A model generated the notes under the pieces. It had not been told where the DNA came from. It did no database searches and was given only the letters and a program-made list of their open reading frames with translations. The position numbers and the translations under genes are program-made. This document shows, one piece after another, positions 6,244 to 12,997 of a stretch of DNA of 15,207 bases; within the stretch, counting starts at the first letter, position 1; every line of letters starts with the position of its first letter. Origin of the DNA: Candidatus Diapherotrites archaeon CG08_land_8_20_14_0_20_34_12 (GTDB taxonomy: Archaea > Iainarchaeota > Iainarchaeia > Iainarchaeales > 0-14-0-20-34-12); NCBI GenBank assembly GCA_002779065.1, contig PEXL01000030.1, forward strand, positions 1-15,207. Reading direction: 5' to 3'.

Positions 6244-7604
6244 AAAATTATCAAATGCTTCTTGAAAATTCCCCCCATTTTATACGTGAAAGAAAGGTTG
6301 TGCTTGATTTAATTGAAGAAACAATGGCAAGCATTGATACAGACAAAGTGATGAAAGAAAAAGTTTCATTTGATGGCAATATCCTTAAAATCGTGGACAA
6401 ATCCTTTGACCTCTCAAAATACAAACATGTTTATGTTATTGGTGCTGGAAAAGCTACATGGAAAATGGCAAAATCCCTTAATGATTTATTAGGCAATAGG
6501 ATTAAGGAAGGCTGGATTAATTCATTTAGAGATGCTACTTTTGGCAATATTCGAGTAATTAAAGCAGGCCATCCCATCCCAAACCAGATTTCGCTTGAAG
6601 GTACAAAGCAAATAATCAGAATTGCAAAAAAAGCGGAAAAAGAGGATCTTGTAATTTGTTTAATATCCGGGGGAGGCTCAACCTTAATGATTTTGCCTGC
6701 TGAAGATATTTCCTTGCAGGATATGATTACAATGAATCGCCTGTTCTTGAAATCTGACATGCGAATCCAATATATTAATTGTATAAGAAAGCATCTCTCG
6801 CAGATTAAAGGCGGATTATTGGCTAAAGCTGTCCATCCGGCTAATTTAGTCAGCATAATAATATCTGATGTTGTTGGTGATAAAATTGATGTAATTGCTT
6901 CAGGCCCTACCGCTCCAGATTCAAGCCAATATCGAAAAGCAATTGAATACTTGAAGAAATTCTGGTTGTGGAGAAAAACACCTGCATCTGTAAAAAGACG
7001 ATTATTGAGAGGCGCAAAAGGTAAAATCCCTGAAACACCTAAAGAGCATGATAAGATATTTGAAAAAGTTACAAATATAATTATCCTGAATAATTATGCC
7101 TCTCTTGCAGCAATGCGTGCAATGGTTATTAACCAGGGAATGGACTGTGAAATATATTCAAATCAAATTGAAGGAGAGGCAAGGGTTGTTGGATTAAAGC
7201 TTTTGGTTGAAGCAGACCAGCTCTCAAAGAGGTATAAAAAGGATTTTATCCTGCTTTCAGGCGGTGAAACTACGGTTACAGTAAAAGGTGATGGCAAGGG
7301 TGGCAGAAACCAGGAATTAGGGCTTGGGACAGTGGGAAAGATAGCCCATATGTCTGCAGTTATCGCTTCATTTGGTTCTGATGGGATTGATGGTTTTAGT
7401 AAAGCTGCTGGTGCCATAGTTGATTCAAGAACAATGCAAAGATCCCAAAAATTAGGTTTGGATTATCACGATTATTTAGAGAATAATGATTCCAATCATT
7501 TCTTCAAGATTTTAGGTGATGAAATTATTACAGGCCATACAGGGACAAATGTAATGGACTTCCAGATAATTTATATTCCTAAAAGAACTGTTAATGCTAA
7601 ATGA
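6231..7604 (+). CDS. Glycerate 2-kinase (MOFRL/GckA family)
   Basis: The 457-residue protein phosphorylates D-glycerate at C2 to 2-phosphoglycerate using ATP, feeding lower glycolysis. Family motifs occur in order: 'GAGKAT' (71-76), 'AGHPIPN' (112-118), 'LISGGGSTLM' (144-153), 'RKHLSQIKGG' (186-195), 'IISDVVGDKIDVIASGPT' (210-227), then the MOFRL C-terminal domain with 'LSGGETTVTVKG' (342-353), 'GGRNQEL' (357-363), 'ASFGSDGIDG' (379-388) and 'TGHTGTNVMDFQI' (434-446). The last motif is usually TGPTGTNV.D, so the Pro is replaced by His. Length is normal for archaeal members. The ATG lies inside the previous gene (13-base overlap) and the AbrB-ACT gene starts 6 bases after the stop. Its neighbours give no evident glycerate pathway. 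Confidence 0.92.
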   Translation: MHKIKNYQMLLENSPHFIRERKVVLDLIEETMASIDTDKVMKEKVSFDGNILKIVDKSFDLSKYKHVYVIGAGKATWKMAKSLNDLLGNRIKEGWINSFRDATFGNIRVIKAGHPIPNQISLEGTKQIIRIAKKAEKEDLVICLISGGGSTLMILPAEDISLQDMITMNRLFLKSDMRIQYINCIRKHLSQIKGGLLAKAVHPANLVSIIISDVVGDKIDVIASGPTAPDSSQYRKAIEYLKKFWLWRKTPASVKRRLLRGAKGKIPETPKEHDKIFEKVTNIIILNNYASLAAMRAMVINQGMDCEIYSNQIEGEARVVGLKLLVEADQLSKRYKKDFILLSGGETTVTVKGDGKGGRNQELGLGTVGKIAHMSAVIASFGSDGIDGFSKAAGAIVDSRTMQRSQKLGLDYHDYLENNDSNHFFKILGDEIITGHTGTNVMDFQIIYIPKRTVNAK

Positions 7605-7610
7605 TGCAAA

Positions 7611-8000
7611 ATGGATAGTACAAATCTGAAGATAGATTCAAAAGGCAGAATAATGCTGCCTAAATCTTTTCGTGAATCTCTCGGCATAAAAACAGGGGAA
7701 AATCTTTGCCTTGAGTTGGATAAAACAAATGAACGCTTATTATTATTTCCTATAGAAAAAACCGGCCGCAAGCTTTTGATTACTCTTAAGGATGTTTCCG
7801 GCTCTTTGTCTAAAGTTGCAAGAATCTTGGCAGATAATCATGTCGATCTTATTTATACTGAATCAAGAAGTGTGAAAAGAAAAAAAGAAGCTGTTTGGAT
7901 TGTCGTAGCCGATTTTAGTAACGCTGACCTTAATAAGATTAAAAAAGATCTTAAGAAAGATAAGGATATAATAAAAGTAAGCTTTGAAAAAATGAACTAA
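7611..8000 (+). CDS. AbrB/SpoVT-fold DNA-binding protein with C-terminal ACT domain
   Basis: The 129-residue protein has two modules. Residues 5-48 ('LKIDSKGRIMLPKSFRESLGIKTGENL...LLLFP') are a swapped-hairpin AbrB/SpoVT DNA-binding domain; 'SKGRIMLPK' and 'LGIKTGE' are diagnostic. Residues 54-127 ('KLLITLKDVSGSLSKVARILADNHVDL...') look like an ACT domain, the small beta-alpha-beta fold that binds amino acids, with the typical strand, Asp-x-x-Gly turn and helix. This combination reads as an amino-acid-responsive transcription regulator. It is the last gene of the trxB cluster and lies directly upstream of the histidine operon on the same strand, making hisG promoter control by histidine an attractive hypothesis. 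The ligand and operator are inference; the two domains are visible in sequence. Confidence 0.85.
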   Translation: MDSTNLKIDSKGRIMLPKSFRESLGIKTGENLCLELDKTNERLLLFPIEKTGRKLLITLKDVSGSLSKVARILADNHVDLIYTESRSVKRKKEAVWIVVADFSNADLNKIKKDLKKDKDIIKVSFEKMN

Positions 8001-8082
8001 TTCTTCCAATCTTTAATTTCGGATCAACAGCACTGTTTAAAAATAGTTATGGCACATCTATTATCTTATGAATCCCACTTTT

Positions 8083-8129
8083 TTCCCACCAAAGGGAATC
8101 CAAATGAGTGAAAATACCCCAAGTGAGTG
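8083..8129. promoter_or_regulatory. Candidate operator elements upstream of the his promoter
   Basis: A TTCCC-ACCAAA-GGGAA inverted repeat (8083-8098) is followed by two TGAGTG direct repeats (8105-8110 and 8124-8129), 19 bases apart and just upstream of the TATA box at 8143-8153. They are short and could be chance, but the spacing of about two helical turns suits a multimeric regulator such as the adjacent AbrB-ACT protein. Confidence 0.25.
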
Positions 8130-8142
8130 TCTTCATCTCAGA

Positions 8143-8153
8143 CTATTTAAATA
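8143..8153 (+). promoter_or_regulatory. TATA box of the histidine operon
   Basis: CTATTTAAATA is a strong archaeal box A. Standard spacing puts transcription start near 8172-8176, very close to the point where HisG homology begins (8181), so the transcript would be leaderless or have a leader of at most about 20 bases. Confidence 0.6.
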
Positions 8154-8192
8154 AACTAGCTATGGGCAGGGATTGTCTTCATCAAGGTCCTT

Positions 8193-8747
8193 TTGCCCAA
8201 AAATACCGGCTTTAAAAAAATTGTTGAGAACCTTAGAACTACAATTATTTCAGATAAGATAGACCTATTACTCTTTAGGGGAGAAGATATTCCTGCACTT
8301 GTTGAAGAATTTTCCGCAAAAAATCTTCTAGTTTTAGGCATTACCGGCGAAGACCTCTATTCTGAATACCTGCTGAAAGTCAATAATAAGTCAAATCTTA
8401 AAATCATTAGAAAAGGGATTTGGGATGATTCCGCTTTTATATTCAGAAAGCCAACGCTTTCATTACTTTTGCCAAAAAATAAAAAATTGGCTGATTTTTC
8501 TGTTTTAAAATTTGCAGTAAACAAAAAATATCGCCAATTAGCCATGCAATTTCTTCAGAAAAAATATTCTGCAATGCCAGAAATGCTGCTTTTTAATGGG
8601 GAAACCGAGCAGGCAGTAAAACAGGGTTTGGCAGAAGCCTGCATTGATGTCGTTTGTACCGGCAAAACAGCTTTTGATTTAGGCCTTTATGTTTCTGAAA
8701 CAATTTTTTTTAGTGATTTTGTTTTAATTGGACGAGGTGTCGAATAA
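8193..8747 (+). CDS. hisG: ATP phosphoribosyltransferase, short catalytic form
   Basis: This enzyme joins ATP and PRPP in the first step of histidine synthesis. Visible motifs are 'PKNTGF' near the start (family PKGRL position), 'FRGEDIPALVEE' (RxQDIP motif), 'LGITGEDLY', 'KYRQLAMQFL', and the PRPP loop region 'FNGETEQAVKQGLAEACIDVVCTGKT'. The product is only 184 residues and ends at 'FVLIGRGVE', so the C-terminal histidine-binding domain of long HisG is missing, and no HisZ partner is seen. The start is doubtful: TTG 8193 (after AAGGT) is the only conventional codon, but the frame upstream reads 'IKVLLPK', the expected first beta strand, from ATC 8181 or ATT 8172. The sequence is divergent for the family, yet motif order is right and operon position supports it. 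Confidence 0.85.
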   Translation: MPKNTGFKKIVENLRTTIISDKIDLLLFRGEDIPALVEEFSAKNLLVLGITGEDLYSEYLLKVNNKSNLKIIRKGIWDDSAFIFRKPTLSLLLPKNKKLADFSVLKFAVNKKYRQLAMQFLQKKYSAMPEMLLFNGETEQAVKQGLAEACIDVVCTGKTAFDLGLYVSETIFFSDFVLIGRGVE

Positions 8748-8811
8748 GTACTAATAATGGAATAATCTTGACAGTTTGAAGGTATGTATGAATAGATGTT
8801 CGACACCTCGT
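8732..8811. repeat. Perfect 13-bp inverted repeat bracketing the hisG-hisD junction
   Basis: ACGAGGTGTCGAA (8732-8744) and TTCGACACCTCGT (8799-8811) are exact inverted copies with a 54-base loop. The left arm encodes the last hisG residues, and the right arm ends 13 bases before the hisD ATG, next to its TGGGGG ribosome-binding region. The arms are far more G+C-rich than the surroundings, so an RNA stem here would be stable. It could control hisD translation, cause partial termination or protect a processing site; a small inserted element with terminal inverted repeats is the alternative. Confidence 0.75.
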
Positions 8812-8824
8812 GGGGGCAAAAACT

Positions 8825-10099
8825 ATGATTAGGATAATAACAAAAAACCAAGAACAATTTCTTGAATCCTTGATATTGTCAAGGCAGCAGAGCAATGCAG
8901 ATATTGAATCAAAAGTTGCTGAAATCTTGTTAAATGTCAGGCAGAATGGTAATTCTTCCATTTTTGAATACTCAAAGAAGTTTGATAATTTCAAACTTAC
9001 TGCAAAAAATATGAGAATTTCAAAAAAAGAGATCAAAAAGGCATATTTTTCAGCAGATAAATCATTTATTTCTGCCTTGAAAAAAGCAAAGAAGAATATT
9101 GAAATATTTTCAAAAAAACAAAAACCAAAATCCTGGGAAATTAAGCTGAGCAAAGGCATGATTTTGGGTGAAATAATAAAACCAATAGATTCTGTTGGCA
9201 TTTATGTGCCTGCTGGCAACTATCCTTTAATAAGCTCGGTTCTGATGAATTCAATTCCCGCAAAAATTGCCGGCGTGAAAAGAATAGTGATGTGCGTTCC
9301 ACCTTCTTTTAAAAAAGAAATTCTGGCAGCAGCATATCTTTGCGGAATAACTGAAATTTATTGTATTGGAGGAGCACAAGCAATTGCTGCTTTAGCTTTT
9401 GGTACCCAAACATTGCAAAAAGTTGACAAAATTGTTGGCCCTGGCAACATTTACGTAAGCACAGCCAAGAAATTGGTGTACGGTTCTGTTGGAATTGATT
9501 TCATTGCCGGACCAACTGAAATAATGATTATTGCAGACAAAGGAAAGCCAGATTTTATTGCAGCAGATCTTCTTGCACAAGCAGAGCACGATGAAAATGC
9601 ATCAGCAATCTTGCTGACAACAAATCGTGTGCTTGCTGAACAGGTTCAATCAGAACTTTCAAAGCAGTTGCAAGAACTTTCAACAAAAGGAATTGCATCA
9701 AAATCAATTGCAAAAAACAGTGCAATTATCCTTGTTGAAAATCAAAATCAAGCAATTGCTTTGGCAAATAATTTTGCACCAGAGCACTTGGAAATATTCG
9801 GCAGCAGAAAAATTATCTCCAAAATAAAAAATTGCGGCTCACTTTTCATTGATGAATATTCCTGCGAAACATTTGGAGATTATTGTTCTGGAACAAACCA
9901 TGTTTTGCCAACTAACCAAGCGGCAAAATACCGTGCTGGTTTAAGCACTGAGGATTTTGTGAAAAAGATTGCCTTTCAGAAGGTTTCAAAAAAAGCTTCG
10001 GTTGAATTGGCAAAGATTTCTGCCAAATTAGCGGAAATTGAAGGTTTAGAAGGGCACAAAAAAGCAGCCCCTCTAAGATATCAAAAATCAAAAAATTAA
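8825..10099 (+). CDS. hisD: Histidinol dehydrogenase
   Basis: The 424-residue zinc enzyme oxidises L-histidinol to L-histidine in two NAD-dependent steps, the end of the pathway. Motifs in order: 'YVPAGNYPLISSVLM', 'IVGPGNIYVSTAKK', 'GIDFIAGPTEI', 'LLAQAEHDENA' (zinc-site Gln and His), 'NNFAPEHLEI' (catalytic Glu-His pair), 'GDYCSGTNHVLPT' (metal Asp and His) and the terminal 'GLEGHKKAA' with the last conserved His. Length is normal. I place the start at ATG 8825 ('MIRIIT', the family's usual beginning); an in-frame GTG at 8810 would add five residues and fall in the right arm of the inverted repeat. A GGGGG stretch 9-13 bases before the ATG may serve as ribosome-binding site. hisC follows 22 bases downstream. 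Confidence 0.96.
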   Translation: MIRIITKNQEQFLESLILSRQQSNADIESKVAEILLNVRQNGNSSIFEYSKKFDNFKLTAKNMRISKKEIKKAYFSADKSFISALKKAKKNIEIFSKKQKPKSWEIKLSKGMILGEIIKPIDSVGIYVPAGNYPLISSVLMNSIPAKIAGVKRIVMCVPPSFKKEILAAAYLCGITEIYCIGGAQAIAALAFGTQTLQKVDKIVGPGNIYVSTAKKLVYGSVGIDFIAGPTEIMIIADKGKPDFIAADLLAQAEHDENASAILLTTNRVLAEQVQSELSKQLQELSTKGIASKSIAKNSAIILVENQNQAIALANNFAPEHLEIFGSRKIISKIKNCGSLFIDEYSCETFGDYCSGTNHVLPTNQAAKYRAGLSTEDFVKKIAFQKVSKKASVELAKISAKLAEIEGLEGHKKAAPLRYQKSKN

Positions 10100-10107
10100 G
10101 TTTAAGA

Positions 10108-10114
10108 AAGAGGT
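10108..10114 (+). promoter_or_regulatory. Shine-Dalgarno for hisC::HAD
   Basis: AAGAGGT sits 7 bases before ATG 10122 and supports that start over an in-frame ATG at 10152, since 'MEPYIPP' at 10152 would omit the usual N-terminal helix. Confidence 0.6.
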
Positions 10115-10121
10115 TAAAAAA

Positions 10122-11819
10122 ATGATAAAGGTTAAGGAGGAGATTGAGAGAATGGAACCATATATTCCCCCTCTCAATTTCAGGGAAAAGATGCTGAAAT
10201 TAGATTTTAATGAGAATACCTTAGGCCCAAGCGAAAAGGTTAGAAATCTCATTAACTTAGATTCATCGGTTTTGAATACCTATCCAAATTATCTGGGTTT
10301 GAAGGAAAAAATTGCAGAATATGCAAAAACGAAACCAGAGAATATTGTCCTGACAAATGGTTCTGATGAAGGTATTGATTTAGCGATGCGGTGTTTTGTA
10401 AATAAAGGAAAAGAAGTCATAATTCCTACCCCTTCATATAAACTTTTTTACAATTATGCCCAATTCTCTGGCGCTAAAATTAAGAAAATTCTTTACAATC
10501 CTGATCTCTCTTTTCCTACCAAGGAAATTCTCAGAAAAATCACCAATAAAACTAAAATTGTCGTTATATGCAATCCAAATAGCCCAACCGGCACATTAAC
10601 TTTTTTATCTGACATTAAAAAAATTGCAAAAAAATCGGAAAATTTAGTAATTTTGGTTGATGAAGCTTATTTTGAATTTTCGGGGCTTTCTGCAGTTTCT
10701 CTGTTAAAGAAATTTCCAAATATTATTACCCTAAGGACATTTTCAAAGGCGTTTGGGTTGGCTGGTTTAAGGATCGGTTATATGATTGCCAATAAAGAGA
10801 TAGCCCAGCAGATAAATAAAGCGAAATCCCCCTATAGCGTAAATTTAATTGCAGTTAAATCTGCGTTTCTTGCATTGGGTGATTTGGGCTATGTTAAGAG
10901 TTATGCAAAAGAGATAAATAAAAATAAAAAGTTACTTGGAAAATTCCTTGAAAAAAGGAAGGTAAAATATTACAAAAGTAGTGCAAACTTTATTCTTGTT
11001 AATTTTGGCCTGAGTAAAACTTTTGTTAAGAATAAGCTTCTTGAAAAAAACATTCTTGTTAGGGATGTTTCTTCAAATCCCTTACTTGAAAATTGCCTTA
11101 GGATAACAATCGGTACAAAAAAACAGATGAACTTTTTGATGAAAGATCTCAATATTATTTTGAATAGCCCACTTTTGGTTTTTGATTTGGATAATACCCT
11201 ATTTGATATTAATAAATCCCAAAAAAAATCAATAAAAAATACTTTTAGCTATTTCACTGGAAAGAAAATCCCTGATTTTGAGATCCAAAAATTGAAAGAC
11301 ACAGGCAATTTCAACAATGATTGGTTTCTCACGCAAAAATTGCTTTCAAATGCCGGATTTTTTATTCAGTTTAAAAAAATAAAATCAGTTTTCCAGAAAC
11401 TTTACCTCGGGAGAAATTTTAAGGGTTATATCCAAAATGAGAAACCATTTATCTCAGAAAAAATTTTGGACAAACTCTCAAAACAGTATCGGCTTGCAAT
11501 ACTTACCGGAAGGCCAAGAAAAGAAACTGTGTATATCATGAAAAAATTTGGCCTTGACAGATATTTCTCAAAAATTATTTGTTTAGAAGATACCTTCCCG
11601 AAACTCAAACCAAATCCTTATGGCTTGAATGGGCTTTTGAAGGATTTTAACGCAAAAAAAGCATATTATGTCGGCGATTCAGCCGAAGATATTACCTGTG
11701 CGAAAAAAGCAGGCATTAAACCTATTCTTTACTTAAGAAAAAATAGAAACTTAATGAAAATTTTTAGGAAAGTTGTAAAGATCTCAGATTTCAAGGAGCT
11801 TTTTGAGGTGATAAAATGA
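10122..11819 (+). CDS. hisC: Histidinol-phosphate aminotransferase fused to a HAD-family phosphatase (probable HisC-HisN)
   Basis: The 565-residue protein combines two complete domains. Residues 1-347 are HisC, a PLP aminotransferase making histidinol phosphate: 'KLDFNENTLGPS' (26-37), 'NPNSPTGT' (151-158), Asp180 in 'VDEAYFEF', PLP Lys209 in 'RTFSKAFGLAGLRIGY', and 'LRITIG' (326-331). After a linker of only a few residues, 351-565 form a haloacid-dehalogenase phosphatase with all four motifs: 'FDLDNTL' (354-360; nucleophile Asp355, acid Asp357), 'ILTGRP' (Thr462), Lys494/496 and 'VGDSAED' (517-523). About 105 residues between motifs I and II form a helical cap, unlike the capless HisN of enteric HisB. 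Dephosphorylating histidinol phosphate, the next step, is the natural inference. The stop overlaps hisB by ATGA. Confidence 0.92.
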   Translation: MIKVKEEIERMEPYIPPLNFREKMLKLDFNENTLGPSEKVRNLINLDSSVLNTYPNYLGLKEKIAEYAKTKPENIVLTNGSDEGIDLAMRCFVNKGKEVIIPTPSYKLFYNYAQFSGAKIKKILYNPDLSFPTKEILRKITNKTKIVVICNPNSPTGTLTFLSDIKKIAKKSENLVILVDEAYFEFSGLSAVSLLKKFPNIITLRTFSKAFGLAGLRIGYMIANKEIAQQINKAKSPYSVNLIAVKSAFLALGDLGYVKSYAKEINKNKKLLGKFLEKRKVKYYKSSANFILVNFGLSKTFVKNKLLEKNILVRDVSSNPLLENCLRITIGTKKQMNFLMKDLNIILNSPLLVFDLDNTLFDINKSQKKSIKNTFSYFTGKKIPDFEIQKLKDTGNFNNDWFLTQKLLSNAGFFIQFKKIKSVFQKLYLGRNFKGYIQNEKPFISEKILDKLSKQYRLAILTGRPRKETVYIMKKFGLDRYFSKIICLEDTFPKLKPNPYGLNGLLKDFNAKKAYYVGDSAEDITCAKKAGIKPILYLRKNRNLMKIFRKVVKISDFKELFEVIK

Positions 11820-12394
11820 TTTCTCTTGAAAGGAAAACAAAGGAAACAGGGATTTCAGTTAATTTAAATATTAAGGGTAAAGGGAATTACAAGATTAATG
11901 TTGAAAATCAGCCATTTTTTCAGCATATGCTTGAAGCATTTGCAAAAAATGCTGCATTTGATATTGAAATAACTGCGAGCGGAGATTTGCAGCACCACAT
12001 TGTTGAAGATTGTGCAATTGTTTTGGGCCAGGCATTCGACAAAGCAATAGCTAACAAGCAAAATATTGCAAGATATGGTTCATTTATTTTAGCAATGGGT
12101 GATGCACTTGTATTAGTGTCAGTAGATATAAGTGGTAGGCCATATTTTTCAGTAGAATACAATTATCCTAACTTTAAAGATTGCACAATTGAAAACTTTG
12201 ACCTTGAAAATATTGAGGAATTTATGCGAGCTTTTGCAAATAATGCAAAAATTACTTTGCAGATTAAAGTTCTGAATGGCACAAATAGGCACCATATTGC
12301 TGAAGCAATATTCAAATGCCTGGGAAGGGCATTAAGGATTGCAGTTTCAGAAGATAAAGTCATTGAAATGCCAAGTACAAAAGGGATTTTATGA
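11816..12394 (+). CDS. hisB: Imidazoleglycerol-phosphate dehydratase
   Basis: The 192-residue monofunctional enzyme dehydrates imidazoleglycerol phosphate to imidazole-acetol phosphate. The two internally repeated metal-binding halves are present: 'LQHHIVEDCAIVLGQAF' (58-74; His60, His61, Glu64) and 'NRHHIAEAIFKCLGRALR' (157-174), plus 'DISGRPYFSVE' (104-114) and the C-terminal 'MPSTKGIL' (185-192). Two usually conserved sites differ: 'FFDHML' is 'FFQHML' (34-39) and the 'PMDEAL' motif is 'AMGDAL' (93-98), so an acidic side chain is displaced by one position. Both may be tolerated or may tune activity. There is no N-terminal phosphatase domain; that activity is supplied by the upstream fusion. 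ATGA overlaps link it to the genes on both sides. Confidence 0.95.
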   Translation: MISLERKTKETGISVNLNIKGKGNYKINVENQPFFQHMLEAFAKNAAFDIEITASGDLQHHIVEDCAIVLGQAFDKAIANKQNIARYGSFILAMGDALVLVSVDISGRPYFSVEYNYPNFKDCTIENFDLENIEEFMRAFANNAKITLQIKVLNGTNRHHIAEAIFKCLGRALRIAVSEDKVIEMPSTKGIL

Positions 12395-12996
12395 TTGGAA
12401 TAATGGATTATGGAATTGGAAATATCCAAAGCGTGAAAAATGCTTTGGAAAAGATTAATGTCAGCTTTGTTTTGATTAGCCGGAAGGCTGATTTTAGCAA
12501 AGCAGATTCCATAATTCTGCCAGGCGTAGGATCTTTTGGATCTGCAATGCAGGCCCTTAACAAAAAAAGTCTTGCAAATCCTTTGAAAGAATCAGTTCTT
12601 TCGGACAAAAAGCCGTTTTTGGGCATTTGTTTAGGTATGCAGTTGCTCTTTGAAAGTAGTGAGGAAAATCCTGACGTTAAAGGCCTTAATATTTTTGAAG
12701 GCATTGTTAAGAAATTTACAAAAGCAAAAAGAGTACCTCAAATAGGCTGGAACTCCCTCCAAAAAACAAATCTGGAAAGCAGGTTGTTAAAGGGCATTCC
12801 ACAAAAAGGAGATTTCTATTATATAAACAGTTATTTTGTTGTTCCAAAAAACAACAACATGGTTACTGCATACTCAAAATATTCGGAAAAATTTCCTGCG
12901 GTTCTTGAATTTGGCAACATTTTTGCCACGCAATTCCACCCAGAAAAATCAGGAAATATTGGACTTAAAATATTGGAAAATTTTTCAAGGTTTTAA
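12391..12996 (+). CDS. hisH: Imidazole glycerol phosphate synthase, glutamine amidotransferase subunit
   Basis: This 201-residue class I glutaminase supplies ammonia to HisF. The catalytic triad is visible: Cys80 in 'GICLGMQLLFE', His183 and Glu185 in 'TQFHPEKSG'. The N-terminal 'IMDYGIGNIQSV' (4-15), the oxyanion strand 'LPGVGSFG' (43-50) and 'VPQIGWN' (115-121, usually VPHMGWN) are typical; 'FYYINSYFV' (142-150) has Asn where a His is common. Length is normal. The ATG overlaps the hisB stop by 4 bases and hisF begins one base after the hisH stop, so the two synthase subunits are made from adjacent, coupled cistrons. Confidence 0.96.
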   Translation: MIGIMDYGIGNIQSVKNALEKINVSFVLISRKADFSKADSIILPGVGSFGSAMQALNKKSLANPLKESVLSDKKPFLGICLGMQLLFESSEENPDVKGLNIFEGIVKKFTKAKRVPQIGWNSLQKTNLESRLLKGIPQKGDFYYINSYFVVPKNNNMVTAYSKYSEKFPAVLEFGNIFATQFHPEKSGNIGLKILENFSRF

Positions 12997-12997
12997 A

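Noticed and set aside
8049..8154. Two short peptides (20 residues at 8049-8111 and 16 residues at 8104-8154) upstream of hisG as a histidine attenuator leader
   Set aside because: They contain only two and one His codons, the second overlaps the TATA box, and both lie upstream of the predicted transcription start.
8710..9201. 163-residue minus-strand open frame opposite hisD and the hisG-hisD gap
   Set aside because: It lies antisense to strongly supported hisD and its product is Phe/Ile/Leu-rich without recognisable motifs, as expected from reading an A-rich gene backwards.
12836..12997. N-terminal extension of hisF by 54 residues
   Set aside because: It would overlap the 3' end of hisH by about 160 bases, while ATG 12998 gives the standard HisF N-terminus 'RIIPCLD'.
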